A DNA stretch of 64,000 nucleotides from Pseudomonas sp. GV085 (GCF_003050925.1 NZ_QAOV01000012.1:124001-188000); one strand, 5' to 3'; positions 24,693-33,483 are shown, counted from the first letter of the stretch. A program made the numbers and translations. Notes: generated by a model not told the origin, from the sequence alone.

Positions 24693-25253
24693 TCAGAACT
24701 CGTTTTGCAGGGCTTTGTAGCCGCGCACCAGGTCGACGTTGGTGCGCGCCACGTCTTCGGAAAACTCCGAGGCACTGACGCTCACCGGCGGATATTGCGA
24801 GAGGTCGGTGTTGGGGCCGATCCGCGTGGTGGAGGGCACGTAGAAGGCTTCAGGCAGGTCACGACCATCGACCACCGAGTTGTGCCGCACCACGCAACCG
24901 TCACCGACCACGCAGTTGAACAGCACGCTGTTGAAGCCAATGAACACTCGATTGCCCACGGTGCAGGGACCATGCACGATCGAGCGGTGGGCGATGGAAC
25001 TGAACTCGCCGATGGTGACCGCCGCACCGGATTTGGAGTGGATCACCACGCCGTCCTGGATGTTCGAGTTGGCGCCGATGGTGATCGGCTGCATGTCGCC
25101 TGACTCATCGACTTCGTCAGCACGGATCACGGCATAGGGCCCGACGAACACGTTCTCGCCGATCACCACTTTGCCGCAGATGATCGCCGTCTTGTCGACG
25201 TAGGCCGACTCGGCAATCAGCGGTAAATCTCCGGAAGGGTTCTTGCGGATCAT
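24693..25253 (-). CDS. Gamma-class carbonic anhydrase-like protein
   Basis: 186 aa left-handed beta-helix protein of hexapeptide repeats (for example VVIGENVFVGPYAVIRAD). The three metal-ligand histidines of gamma carbonic anhydrases are present in VVIHSK, IAHRS and IVHGP. It would hydrate CO2 and can use iron or cobalt in the family, so it could replace zinc beta-class enzymes under zinc shortage. It overlaps the end of the znuA-like gene by ATGA and so belongs to the folE2-ABC operon. Similar genes occur in Pseudomonas zinc islands (established for P. aeruginosa, from memory). Confidence 0.92.
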   Translation of the reverse strand: MIRKNPSGDLPLIAESAYVDKTAIICGKVVIGENVFVGPYAVIRADEVDESGDMQPITIGANSNIQDGVVIHSKSGAAVTIGEFSSIAHRSIVHGPCTVGNRVFIGFNSVLFNCVVGDGCVVRHNSVVDGRDLPEAFYVPSTTRIGPNTDLSQYPPVSVSASEFSEDVARTNVDLVRGYKALQNEF

Positions 25254-26125
25254 GGCTTGCTCAGAGCGTTGTACAGGGTGTTGAGGTTGTACTCGAACAA
25301 TCCGGTGAAGGTGCTGGCCGGACCGCTCGCCGCGAGGGCATCGGAGTACAGCGTGCCGCCGATCTGCGCGCCGCTTTCATCCGCGATCTGCTTGAGCAGG
25401 CGCGCGTCCTTGATGTTCTCCATAAACACCGCCTTGACCTTGGCCTGACGAATCTGGGTGATCAGTGCGGCCACTTCGGCGGCTGAAGGTTCGCGCTCGG
25501 TGGAGAGACCTTGAGGCGCCATGAACTCGATGTCGTAGGCCTGGCCGAGATAACCGAAGGCGTCATGGGACGTCACGACCTTGCGGTTGCCCGGTGGCAG
25601 CGAGCCGAGCTTGGCCTTGGCTTCGGCAAGCAGGGCGTAGACCTGTTTCAGGTACATCCGGCTGTTGCGCTCATAGTCGGCTGTGTTCGCCGGGTCAGCG
25701 GCGATCAGCGCCTTGGTAATGTTAGCGATGTACAACTCGGTGTTCGCCAGGTTGTGCCAGGCATGCGGGTCGGGAACGGTTTCACCGTCTTCATCCAGGC
25801 TACGCGGTATGACGCCGTGGCTTGCGCTGATGACCGTTGCTTTGGTCTCGGTGCTCGTCACCAGGCGATCCAGCCAAGGCTCGAAACCCAGACCGTTCTT
25901 GATGATGAGCCTGGCCTTGAGCAGCGCTTTGGCGTCGTCCGGTGTCGGCTCGTAGGTATGGGCATCCGCGTCCGGGCCGACCATATTGGTGATCTGGATA
26001 TGATCCTTGCCGACCTGGCGGGTCATGTCGGCAAGGATGCTGAAGCTGGTGACCACCTGGAGTTTTTCGGCGGCAGACAGCGACATCGACACCATCAAGC
26101 TGAACAGCACGAGTAAAGCGCGCAT
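25250..26125 (-). CDS. Zinc/manganese ABC transporter substrate-binding protein (ZnuA-like)
   Basis: Periplasmic cluster A-I metal-binding protein, 291 aa. The start at 26125 follows GAGGTG by 8 bases and gives a Sec signal (MRALLVLFSLMVSMSLSAA). Candidate ligands lie in DADAHTYEP, DPHAWHNLANTELY, VTSHDAFGYL and a C-terminal Asp (GTLYSDALA). The His/Asp-rich loop of classical ZnuA, expected after AHTYEP, is missing, so this is probably a second system beside a canonical ZnuABC. It lies 11 bases after the permease gene and overlaps the carbonic anhydrase gene by 4. Confidence 0.92.
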   Translation of the reverse strand: MRALLVLFSLMVSMSLSAAEKLQVVTSFSILADMTRQVGKDHIQITNMVGPDADAHTYEPTPDDAKALLKARLIIKNGLGFEPWLDRLVTSTETKATVISASHGVIPRSLDEDGETVPDPHAWHNLANTELYIANITKALIAADPANTADYERNSRMYLKQVYALLAEAKAKLGSLPPGNRKVVTSHDAFGYLGQAYDIEFMAPQGLSTEREPSAAEVAALITQIRQAKVKAVFMENIKDARLLKQIADESGAQIGGTLYSDALAASGPASTFTGLFEYNLNTLYNALSKP

Positions 26126-26136
26126 CGGGTAACACC

Positions 26137-27003
26137 TCATTGGGATGTGAGCAAAGGCGGGCGGCGCAGCAAGCCGTGCACCGGCCCGAACACCACGGAC
26201 AACAGATATCCACCGCCGGCCACCAGCACGATTGCCGGGCCACTGGGCAGTGAGTAATAGAACGAGATCAATAAACCCAGCCACACCGAGAGGCTGCCGA
26301 TCAAGGCAGCGACGACGATCAGCACCGGCAGGCGGCGGCTCCAGAAACGTGCCGCGGCGGCAGGCAACATCATCAGGCCGACTACCATCAACGCGCCGAT
26401 CGCCTGGAATCCGATGACCAGATTCAACACCACCAGCGTCAGGAAAACGCCGTGGGCCAGTGGACCGAGTCGGCTGACGGTCTGCAGAAAAAGCGGGTCG
26501 AGGGTGTCGAGCAGCAGTGGTTTGTAGATCAGTGTCATGGCAATCAGGCTCAGGCCCGAGACCCAAAGCATGCCGGTCAAGGTCGGGCCGTCGACAGCCA
26601 AAGCCGAGCCAAACAGCAGGTGCAACAGGTCCAGGCGTTTGCCGGCGATGCCGAGAATCAGCACGCCACCGGCCAGGGAAATCGGGTAGATCGCCGCGAG
26701 GCTGGCGTCTTCTCGCAGGCCGGTGCGTCGGGTAATCCAGGCCGCGAGGCCGGCCATGCTCAGGCCGGCACCGAGGCCGCCAATGGTCAATGCCGGGAGG
26801 CTCAACCCGGCAAACCAGAAACCCAGCGCCGCCCCGGGAAGGATGCCGTGGGCGACGGCATCGCCGATCAGACTCATGCGCCGCAGGATCAGAAACACCC
26901 CAAGTGGTGCCGTGCTACACGCCAACACCAGTCCGCCAAGCAGCGCCCGACGCATGAAGACGAACTCCTGGAACGGTTGCCAAAGATGCGCGGCAGCGAT
27001 CAT
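26137..27003 (-). CDS. Metal ABC transporter permease (ZnuB-like)
   Basis: 288-residue ABC-3 family permease with about eight membrane segments. The core family stretch MRRALLGGLVLACSTAPLGV and the coupling region RRMSLIGDAVAHGILPGAAL are present. The start at 27003 (MIAAAHLWQPFQEF) shares one base with the stop of the ATPase gene (TGATG). It imports zinc or a related divalent metal together with the adjacent ATPase and binding protein. Confidence 0.93.
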   Translation of the reverse strand: MIAAAHLWQPFQEFVFMRRALLGGLVLACSTAPLGVFLILRRMSLIGDAVAHGILPGAALGFWFAGLSLPALTIGGLGAGLSMAGLAAWITRRTGLREDASLAAIYPISLAGGVLILGIAGKRLDLLHLLFGSALAVDGPTLTGMLWVSGLSLIAMTLIYKPLLLDTLDPLFLQTVSRLGPLAHGVFLTLVVLNLVIGFQAIGALMVVGLMMLPAAAARFWSRRLPVLIVVAALIGSLSVWLGLLISFYYSLPSGPAIVLVAGGGYLLSVVFGPVHGLLRRPPLLTSQ

Positions 27004-27671
27004 CAGGCCACCTGTGCCTGTGGTTGTTGGCGGATCAGTTCGGTGCTCGGGCCGAATGCACAACCGCTGCTTTTGATCTGCAATGTGTATGGGATGTGCT
27101 CGCGGACAGCGGCCAGGTCATGGCATACGATCACCAGTGTCCGGCCTTCGAGGTGCCAATCGTGTATGTGCTTCCAGAGCAATGCCTGGCCGAGTTCATC
27201 GAGGGCCGCGTGGGGTTCATCGAGCAACAGCACGGGTGCGTCGGTCAGGCTCAATCGGGCGAGCAGGGCGCGTTGCAATTCGCCGCCGGAGAGGGCCATC
27301 AAGGGTCGATCTTCCAGGCCGTTCAGGCGCCAGTTTTCGAGGACGGTTTTCAGTCGTTGGCTACGGATATCTGGTGACTGTTTGTTGCCCCAGAAACCGG
27401 CGGCGACCAATGCCTGAAGGCTGATCGGAAATTGTCTGTCCAGGTGTTGTTGCTGGGGCAGAAACGACACACCGCCCTTGATTGGAACACTCAGTCGCAC
27501 CTTCCCGGCCAACGGTTTTTGCAAGCCGGCGATGACCTTCAACAGGCTGCTTTTCCCGGAGCCGTTCGCACCGATGATGGCGGTCAGGCTGCCCTTCGAC
27601 AGTTCGAAGTCCAGCGCGGGTGTGAGTGGCTGTCCCGGGGCGCCCCAGCGCAAATCGTGGCAAGCAATCAT
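27003..27671 (-). CDS. Metal ABC transporter ATP-binding protein (ZnuC-like)
   Basis: 222 aa ABC ATPase. Walker A GANGSGKSS, Q-loop region SFLPQQQHLD, signature LSGGELQRALLARL, Walker B LLLDEPHAALDE and switch His in VIVCHDLAAV. It powers uptake by the neighbouring permease. Its ATG overlaps the stop of folE2 (ATGA), so folE2 and the transporter are co-expressed. It is expected to be Zur-repressed from the box at 28597. Confidence 0.94.
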   Translation of the reverse strand: MIACHDLRWGAPGQPLTPALDFELSKGSLTAIIGANGSGKSSLLKVIAGLQKPLAGKVRLSVPIKGGVSFLPQQQHLDRQFPISLQALVAAGFWGNKQSPDIRSQRLKTVLENWRLNGLEDRPLMALSGGELQRALLARLSLTDAPVLLLDEPHAALDELGQALLWKHIHDWHLEGRTLVIVCHDLAAVREHIPYTLQIKSSGCAFGPSTELIRQQPQAQVA

Positions 27672-28564
27672 GCGACCTCCCAGTTGAAACGGCTTTCGGC
27701 GACGGCGTCGTGGGCGTGCAGGCTTTCGGCGTGAGTGACTCGAATATGGAAGGCGTTGATGCCTGTGGAGCCTTTCAGGGCCAGATTCAAACGGCGTGCG
27801 GCGTCCTCGCAGAACATCAGGTTCTGACCATTGGCCAGGGCGAAGGCCTGTTCGTCGGCGCGTTTTACCGCTGTTTGAACAGCGGTGCCGAGTGCGGCTT
27901 CGGCGTCATTGATGACGGCGATCAGAGGAAACTCGTCCAAAAAATCAGCCAGTCGTACGCACAATTTTGCGCTGCTGCGTTGGCTGTGAGGTGTAGCGAC
28001 GATGCCGTCGGTGGAGCCGAGCCACGCTAAAACGTCGGCGTGTTGCAGTGACTTGTTGGCGAAATCATCGACGAACTGCTGCTGGATCAACTGTCGAGAA
28101 AGGGCTGCGGAACACGGGCAGGTTGAGGAATAAGGCACATCGATTTTTAGTTCCACGTGGAACATTGCGTTTTTCAAACGTGCTTCGATGATGACCGGAT
28201 AGCTTTTCCAGCCAGCCAGTGGACTGATCAGCGCCGGCCTTTTCAGCAACAAATCGGCATGAATGGTTAGGTGTGCGCTGCTGGACAACCCTTCATGGCT
28301 CTCAAGAAAACGCTGCAGAACCCGCCTCAATAAAGCCGGAGAAAGGTTTTCCTGCTCCAGCGATTCAAGCGCCAAATAGAGCCGTGACATATGAATGCCG
28401 CGCGCGCTGCCATCGTCGAGGCTCACGCCGGCATCGACCTTTGCATTCAATCGTTGGCCATCAAACAAAACAGGTAGAGCAATGCCGCACATGCCCACCC
28501 ACTCCAGTGGCAGGGCTTGGCGTGAGGCCTGCGCGGCGATATCCGGCAGAGTCAGCGCATTCAT
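27668..28564 (-). CDS. folE2: GTP cyclohydrolase FolE2 (GCYH-IB)
   Basis: 298 aa enzyme making 7,8-dihydroneopterin triphosphate from GTP, the first step of folate synthesis. It is the metal-flexible alternative to zinc-dependent FolE and is known to be induced by zinc limitation. The conserved catalytic Cys lies in YSSTCPCSAALSRQ, with WVGMCGIALPV near the start and AHLTIHADLLLKRPALISPL in the core. The start at 28564 (MNALTLPDIAAQ) is the family start; an ATG four codons upstream is possible. It heads the leftward zinc operon, 33 bases from the Zur-like box. Confidence 0.95.
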   Translation of the reverse strand: MNALTLPDIAAQASRQALPLEWVGMCGIALPVLFDGQRLNAKVDAGVSLDDGSARGIHMSRLYLALESLEQENLSPALLRRVLQRFLESHEGLSSSAHLTIHADLLLKRPALISPLAGWKSYPVIIEARLKNAMFHVELKIDVPYSSTCPCSAALSRQLIQQQFVDDFANKSLQHADVLAWLGSTDGIVATPHSQRSSAKLCVRLADFLDEFPLIAVINDAEAALGTAVQTAVKRADEQAFALANGQNLMFCEDAARRLNLALKGSTGINAFHIRVTHAESLHAHDAVAESRFNWEVA

Positions 28565-28596
28565 GAGCAGGTCCATCGTGGGAGTTGATTTGGTAT

Positions 28597-28609
28597 GTTA
28601 TAGTATAAC
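28597..28609. promoter_or_regulatory. Zur-box-like operator between folE2 and the amidase
   Basis: GTTATAGTATAAC is a near-perfect palindrome matching the core of the gamma-proteobacterial Zur consensus (GTTATANTATAAC), flanked by GTAT on the left. It lies 33 bases from the folE2 start and 42 from the amidase start, so one site can control both directions. Confidence 0.85.
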
Positions 28610-28650
28610 TATACAATCGACGATGCCTTTTTCATGAACAGACCTTCATC

Positions 28651-29855
28651 ATGCACAGACGCCACTTGCTCAACCTGATTCTGGCCAGTGCGGCCTTCGC
28701 TTTACCCTTCGGCGCGGCGGCTACGCAAATTCGTAACGCACGGCTTTGGCGCTCGGATGGGAAGCTCAGGCTGGTGTTCGATCTGAGCGGACCCGTGCAG
28801 TACAAGACCTTCTCACTGAGTACCCCGGAGCGCCTGATCATCGACCTCAGTGGCGCCGGCCTCAGCAGCGACTTCAGTCAGTTGGCCCTGGGTGATGGCG
28901 TGATCCGTTCGATTCGCTCCGGGCATTTCGGCAAAGGTGATACGCGGATCGTCCTCGACCTCAGCGAGCCGGTACAGCTCAACAGCTTCCTGCTGCCGCC
29001 CCAGGATGGGCAAGGGCACCGGCTGGTACTCGATCTGAAAACCAGCGCACCGTTGCCATCGTCGTCGCCAGCGGAGCCGGCAGTGGCCATAGCCAAGGCC
29101 CATCCCATGCGCGACGTCATCGTGGTGGTCGATCCCGGTCATGGCGGCAAGGATCCGGGGGGGCGATCGGGGCCAAGGGCGAGCGTGAGAAAGATGTGGT
29201 GCTGTCCATCGCTCAGTTGCTGGCCAGGCGTCTGAAACGCGAAAAAGGATTCGACGTGAAACTGGTGCGCAATGACGATTTCTTTGTGCCGTTGCGCAAG
29301 CGCGTGGACATCGCCCGCAAGCACAATGCCGATATGTTCATCTCGGTGCATGCCGATGCGGCTCCGCGTCTTACGGCATCGGGAGCGTCGGTGTACTGCC
29401 TGTCTGAAGGAGGGGCGACCTCTGCCACTGCGCGCTTCATGGCGCAGCAAGAGAATGGCGCGGACCTGCTGGGAGCGACGAGCCTTTTGAATCTCAAGGA
29501 CAAGGATCCGATGCTCGCCGGGGTCATCCTCGACATGTCGATGAATGCCACCCTCGCCGCCAGTCTGGAGCTGGGCAATACCGTGCTCGGTAGCCTGGCG
29601 GGTATCACCACCTTGCATCAGAAGCGTGTGGAGCAGGCGGGGTTCGCGGTGTTGAAGTCGCCGGATGTGCCCTCGATCCTGGTGGAAACCGGCTTCATAT
29701 CCAATGCCCGCGACAGTCAGCGGCTGGTGACCACACGCCATCAGCAGGCGGTGGCTGACGGTCTGTTCGAAGGGTTGCAGCGCTACTTTCAGAAAAATCC
29801 GCCAATCAACAGCTACCTTGCCTGGCAGCAAGAGCAGAAAAACAAGCCGGCCTAA
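28651..29855 (+). pseudogene. N-acetylmuramoyl-L-alanine amidase, frameshifted at a G7 run
   Basis: Periplasmic zinc amidase of the Amidase_3 family that cleaves septal peptidoglycan. The first frame gives a signal peptide (about 1-23), an AMIN domain (about 25-140) and the start of the catalytic domain (VVVDPGHGGKDPG). At seven consecutive G (29157-29163) it leaves frame and stops near 29235. The rest of the domain continues without loss one frame over to 29855: KDVVLSIAQLLARRLK, FISVHADAAPRL (zinc His) and SILVETGFISNARD. One added G, or two fewer, restores a normal protein of about 400 aa. This may be a true null, a slippery phase-variable tract, or a sequencing error. It is downstream of the Zur-like box. 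Confidence 0.85.
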
Positions 29856-30229
29856 CAGCCAGCGATCCGGCTGCAGGTGAACTTGGCGCTGCTGCCGCCG
29901 GAGCTGGAAAACCGGTTGATCGTGGTCCAGCCGACGCGTCGGTTGTAACCGACCCAGGTCTCGCCATCGGAAGCGATACCGGTGAAAAACGTCAGCTGGC
30001 CGTAGCGGCTGTTGGTCTGTGCCCAATAGCGTTTTCCGGCCGTTTCGAAACCCCGCAGGTAGATGGTGCTGCCGACGGTGTTGACGCTGTAGGCGTTACC
30101 ATCCGCATCCACACAGGCCAGCAGGTTGGCGCTGCGGGTGCACTTGGCCAGGCTCGGGATCTGGGCTATCGCGTCGGCAGCCACCAGCAGGGAAAGCATG
30201 ATCAGTGCAGGTTTCAGGACGTTGTGCAT
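29852..30229 (-). CDS. Small exported protein of the zinc island, unknown function
   Basis: 125 aa. A Sec signal peptide (MHNVLKPALIMLSLLVAADA) is followed by a mature part with four cysteines (AKCTRSANLLACVD near its start; FTCSRIAGC at the very end), Gly/Thr/Trp-rich beta-type sequence between them (KRYWAQTNSRYGQLTFFTGI) and no membrane segment. The start at 30229 is used; the frame is open upstream into the Zur-like box but lacks a better start. It faces away from the COG0523 gene across that box and is probably induced by zinc limitation. Its stop overlaps that of the amidase. I do not recognise the family. Confidence 0.75.
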   Translation of the reverse strand: MHNVLKPALIMLSLLVAADAIAQIPSLAKCTRSANLLACVDADGNAYSVNTVGSTIYLRGFETAGKRYWAQTNSRYGQLTFFTGIASDGETWVGYNRRVGWTTINRFSSSGGSSAKFTCSRIAGC

Positions 30230-30304
30230 GGGGCTTCTCAGGAAAGGAACGCGTTCAGCATCGTATCCTTTGCCCTGCCGGACAAGGGGGGATGGTTTAT
30301 TTGT

Positions 30305-30323
30305 AATGTAACAGTATAACATT
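30305..30323. promoter_or_regulatory. Zur-box-like operator upstream of the COG0523 gene
   Basis: AATGTAACAGTATAACATT fits the extended Zur consensus with outer arms AATGT/ACATT. It lies 47 bases before the zigA start and 75 from the divergent exported-protein start, so both are candidate Zur targets. Confidence 0.82.
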
Positions 30324-30370
30324 ATACAAGCCCGACACAGCGACCGGGCATCCCTGTGAGGAATATGCAG

Positions 30371-31576
30371 ATGTCCAATCGACTCCCCGTGACCGTTCTC
30401 TCCGGCTTTCTTGGTGCCGGAAAAAGTACACTTCTTAATTACATACTACGTAATCGCGATGGATTGCGAGTGGCAGTCATCGTTAACGATATGAGCGAAA
30501 TCAACGTCGATGGCACCGAAGTTCAACGTGATGTCAGCCTTAATCGGGCTGAAGAACGCTTGGTGGAGATGAGTAACGGGTGTATTTGCTGTACGTTACG
30601 TGAAGATTTGCTGGAGGAGGTGAGCCAACTCGCCAGGGAGGGTCGCTTCGACTACCTGCTAATCGAATCCACCGGTATTTCCGAACCGCTGCCTGTTGCG
30701 GAAACCTTCACCTTCCGCGATGAAAACGGCCAGAGCCTCAACGACATCGCACGTCTCGACACCATGGTCACGGTGGTCGATGGCATGAACTTCCTGCTCG
30801 ACTACCAGGCTGCCGAAAGCCTGGCTTCCCGAGGAGAAACACTAGGGGAGGAAGACGAACGTTCGATTACCGATCTGTTGATTGAGCAGGTCGAGTTTGC
30901 CGATGTGATTTTGCTCAGCAAGATCGACTTGATCAGCAGCCACGAGCGCGAGGAGCTGATCGCCATACTTGAGCGGCTCAACGCCCGGGCGGAAATCATT
31001 CCGATGGCGATGGGTGAAATCCCCTTGAACAAGATTCTCAACACCGGTCGTTTTGACTTCGAAAAGGCTGCCCAGGCCCCGGGATGGTTGCAGGAGCTGC
31101 GTGGCGAACACGTGCCGGAAACCGAGGAATACGGTATCGCTTCCAGTGCTTACCGGGCTCGCCGGCCGTTCCATCCGCAGCGTTTCTTCAACTTCATCGA
31201 CGGTCCTTGGGACAACGGCAAGCTGCTGCGCTCCAAGGGCTTTTTCTGGCTGGCGAGCAAGCACATGGACGCTGGCAGCTGGTCCCAGGCCGGTGGTTTG
31301 ATGCGCTATGGTTTTGCCGGGCGCTGGTGGCGTTACGTACCGAAAAACCAATGGCCGCAAGACGAAGAAAGTACCGCCGGGATCATGAAAAACTGGACCG
31401 CCGACAGCGGGGACTGTCGCCAGGAGCTGGTATTTATCGGCCAGAACATCGACTTCTCGCAGCTCACGGCCGAGCTGGACGCCTGCCTGCTGACTGAAGA
31501 GGAAATGGCGCTGGGCGTAGAGGGCTGGAGTTTGCTGTCTGATCCATTCGGCCCTTGGTACGAAGAGGTTGCCTGA
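30371..31576 (+). CDS. zigA: Zinc-limitation-induced GTPase / metal chaperone (COG0523, ZigA-like)
   Basis: 401 aa G3E-family GTPase. Walker A GFLGAGKSTLLN, the COG0523 metal motif CxCC in MSNGCICCTLRE, the base-recognition region LLSKIDLIS and a C-terminal CobW_C domain (RPFHPQRFFNFIDG). Such proteins are thought to deliver zinc to essential enzymes during starvation. The ATG at 30371 is chosen because GAGGAA lies 7 bases upstream; earlier GTG (30356) and ATG (30365) codons are poorly spaced. It follows a Zur-like box, which supports zinc control. The symbol is by analogy with Acinetobacter ZigA. Confidence 0.9.
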   Translation: MSNRLPVTVLSGFLGAGKSTLLNYILRNRDGLRVAVIVNDMSEINVDGTEVQRDVSLNRAEERLVEMSNGCICCTLREDLLEEVSQLAREGRFDYLLIESTGISEPLPVAETFTFRDENGQSLNDIARLDTMVTVVDGMNFLLDYQAAESLASRGETLGEEDERSITDLLIEQVEFADVILLSKIDLISSHEREELIAILERLNARAEIIPMAMGEIPLNKILNTGRFDFEKAAQAPGWLQELRGEHVPETEEYGIASSAYRARRPFHPQRFFNFIDGPWDNGKLLRSKGFFWLASKHMDAGSWSQAGGLMRYGFAGRWWRYVPKNQWPQDEESTAGIMKNWTADSGDCRQELVFIGQNIDFSQLTAELDACLLTEEEMALGVEGWSLLSDPFGPWYEEVA

Positions 31577-31591
31577 TCCTCTACTGGCGCC

Positions 31592-31948
31592 TCAGGGCTT
31601 GAGCCAGGTGCCCTGGCTCTGGGCCTCGCAGTACGGCTGCAAATATGCCGCGTCGGTGGCAACGCCGTAATAGTGAATATCCTGGTGGTAGGGCATATTG
31701 GCGACTTGGGCGTTGCTGCAGATACCAAATGCGCCGCCGGGGCATTGATCGACATACTGCACTTCGACTTTCTGCCCCGCCAGGTTCGGCTGGCAGAAGC
31801 CATCGGCAAAGAGCTTTGGCGGGATGTTGCGGTTCTGCTGGCAAACCTTGACATCAAGCCGCTCGCCCTGGCTGTGAACCACACAAGCCTGGGCCAGCGC
31901 CTCGCCTGAAACGAGTGCCAGGAGCAACGACAAGCCAATCAACCGCAT
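31592..31948 (-). CDS. Small exported cysteine-rich protein of the zinc island
   Basis: 118 aa: a signal peptide (MRLIGLSLLLALVSGEALA) and a mature part with six cysteines (QACVVHS, KVCQQN, GFCQPN, DQCPGG, GICSNA, PYCEAQ), suggesting disulfides or metal binding in the periplasm. I recognise no characterised family. It is encoded opposite and between two COG0523 GTPase genes, only 27 bases from the second. It has no clear Zur box of its own. Confidence 0.75.
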   Translation of the reverse strand: MRLIGLSLLLALVSGEALAQACVVHSQGERLDVKVCQQNRNIPPKLFADGFCQPNLAGQKVEVQYVDQCPGGAFGICSNAQVANMPYHQDIHYYGVATDAAYLQPYCEAQSQGTWLKP

Positions 31949-31975
31949 CCATCACCTCCTCAGAAATAATCGACC

Positions 31976-32947
31976 ATGCTGCAGAATATCCCCACTCATG
32001 TCATTGCCGGTCCGTTGGGCGCCGGCAAGACCAGCCTGATCAAACACCTGCTGGCTCAGCGCCCGGCTGGCGAGCGGTGGGCGGTGTTGATCAATGAGTT
32101 TGGCCAGATCGGTCTCGACGCTGCGCTACTGACCCGGGACGCCGATGGTATCGCACTGGGCGAAGTGGCCGGGGGCTGCTTGTGTTGCGTCAACGGGGCG
32201 CCGTTTCAGATTGGTCTTGGGCGTTTGTTGCGCAAGGCGCAACCGGATCGCCTGTTTATCGAGCCCTCAGGGCTGGGGCATCCGGCGCAGTTGCTCAGGC
32301 AATTGAGCGAAGCGCCATGGCGAGGCGTGCTGGCTGTTCAGCCTTGTGTACTGGTACTGGACGCCCAGTCGCTTGCCGCAGGCAAACCGCTGCCGCAGGC
32401 GCAGCAGCAAGCGCTGAGCCATGCGGGATTGTTGCTGCTGAACAAATCTGAAGGTCTCGAAGAAGTAAGTCGCCAGCGAATCGCCGGGCAATTGCCGCCG
32501 ACCCCTCTGTACTGGACGCAACAGGCGGTTCTACCCTTGAGCGAGTTACCGGGGCTGAATGCCAAGGCACTGGCAGGTGTGGATAACTTCGTCGTGCCCA
32601 AGGGATTGGCGCAGCTGCCGGCCGTCTGGAGCGATCCCGCATTGCCCATTTGCTTGAGTCAGGAGCAGGACGGTGGCTGGAGCATCGGATGGCGCTGGCA
32701 TTCGAGCCAGGTGTTTGATGCCGCGCAGGTTGGCCGCTGGCTTGAAAGCCTTGGCTGGAAGCGGGCGAAGCTGGTTATCCACAGTGCTCAAGGGTGGGTA
32801 TCGGTGAACGCGGTGGATAACTCGGTGCTGGACTGGCGGCCCAGTGAATGGCGGCAGGATTCGCGTATCGAGCTGATTTTCAGTGAGCCGAAGAATGCAG
32901 AGCTATTGCAGAAAGAACTGGCTGCGTGCCGATCCGAATCGGGTTAA
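31976..32947 (+). CDS. Second COG0523 GTPase / metal chaperone (CobW/YjiA-like)
   Basis: 323 aa G3E GTPase, clearly distinct from the first. Walker A GPLGAGKTSLIKHL, switch region INEFGQIGLDAALL, metal motif VAGGCLCCVNG, base recognition LLLNKSEGL and a short C-terminal CobW_C-like part. It is more like the YjiA/YeiR branch, which binds zinc. It lies about 400 bases after zigA in the same direction, with a small reverse-strand gene between, so it may be read through from the zigA promoter. Confidence 0.9.
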   Translation: MLQNIPTHVIAGPLGAGKTSLIKHLLAQRPAGERWAVLINEFGQIGLDAALLTRDADGIALGEVAGGCLCCVNGAPFQIGLGRLLRKAQPDRLFIEPSGLGHPAQLLRQLSEAPWRGVLAVQPCVLVLDAQSLAAGKPLPQAQQQALSHAGLLLLNKSEGLEEVSRQRIAGQLPPTPLYWTQQAVLPLSELPGLNAKALAGVDNFVVPKGLAQLPAVWSDPALPICLSQEQDGGWSIGWRWHSSQVFDAAQVGRWLESLGWKRAKLVIHSAQGWVSVNAVDNSVLDWRPSEWRQDSRIELIFSEPKNAELLQKELAACRSESG

Positions 32948-32951
32948 CGAA

Positions 32952-33365
32952 TCAAGGTCGCCACTTGGTATGTTCCTGACGCCACTGGCTCAGCTCGATC
33001 ACTTGCGCACGAGGTTTCGCCACGTCGATCACCGGTTCGGTTTCGTCGAACGGAACCGGGTAGGGTGCCAGCTCAATCTGTGCGCTGTGAGCGCCGAACT
33101 GGGTGATGGTGCCGTTGTGGCGGGTTTCGCCGGTCACGGTGAATTCGAAGTTATACACACGGGCCAGACGTCGCCGACCACTGGCATCCCTGATGAACGC
33201 GATTCTTTTCAAGGCTACGTTGCCGTCGAGCAATTCGATCCCGAGTTTGCCGCAATGCTGCTTGACCCGCTCCAGCGCGCGCTCGCGCAAGCCGTGGTTG
33301 TGCCATAGCCATGCGCCGGCAGTGGCGAACAGCATCAGCACGAATATATTTCCAAGGGTCAGCAT
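32952..33365 (-). CDS. DUF3301-domain membrane protein
   Basis: 137 aa. One N-terminal membrane segment (MLTLGNIFVLMLFATAGAWL), then a soluble domain with the DUF3301 pattern HGLRERALERVKQHCGKLGI...LKRIAFIRDASGRRRLARVY. Function unknown; the family is widespread in gamma-proteobacteria. The start at 33365 is used, an ATG six codons upstream being less likely. It ends 4 bases from the stop of the second COG0523 gene and is divergent from pdxY. Confidence 0.88.
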   Translation of the reverse strand: MLTLGNIFVLMLFATAGAWLWHNHGLRERALERVKQHCGKLGIELLDGNVALKRIAFIRDASGRRRLARVYNFEFTVTGETRHNGTITQFGAHSAQIELAPYPVPFDETEPVIDVAKPRAQVIELSQWRQEHTKWRP

Positions 33366-33483
33366 CACAGGGTGCTCCAACAAGATAGTGTCAGCTTAAC
33401 TGCGTCGCTGGTCTGTCGTACAGGCTGCGTTTAGTCGCATACTGCGCGGCTAGAATTTCAATCGTTTTACGGAAATCCACCGC

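Noticed and set aside
29130..29200. Programmed -1 frameshift producing full-length amidase
   Set aside because: The G7 tract could slip, but there is no clear downstream stimulatory structure and amidases of this family are not known to need frameshifting. Indel or sequencing error is more likely.
8350..32785. Single perfect TTATCCACA sites at about 8359 and 32775
   Set aside because: Isolated 9-mers are expected by chance in 64 kb; only the phased cluster at 55357 is remarkable.
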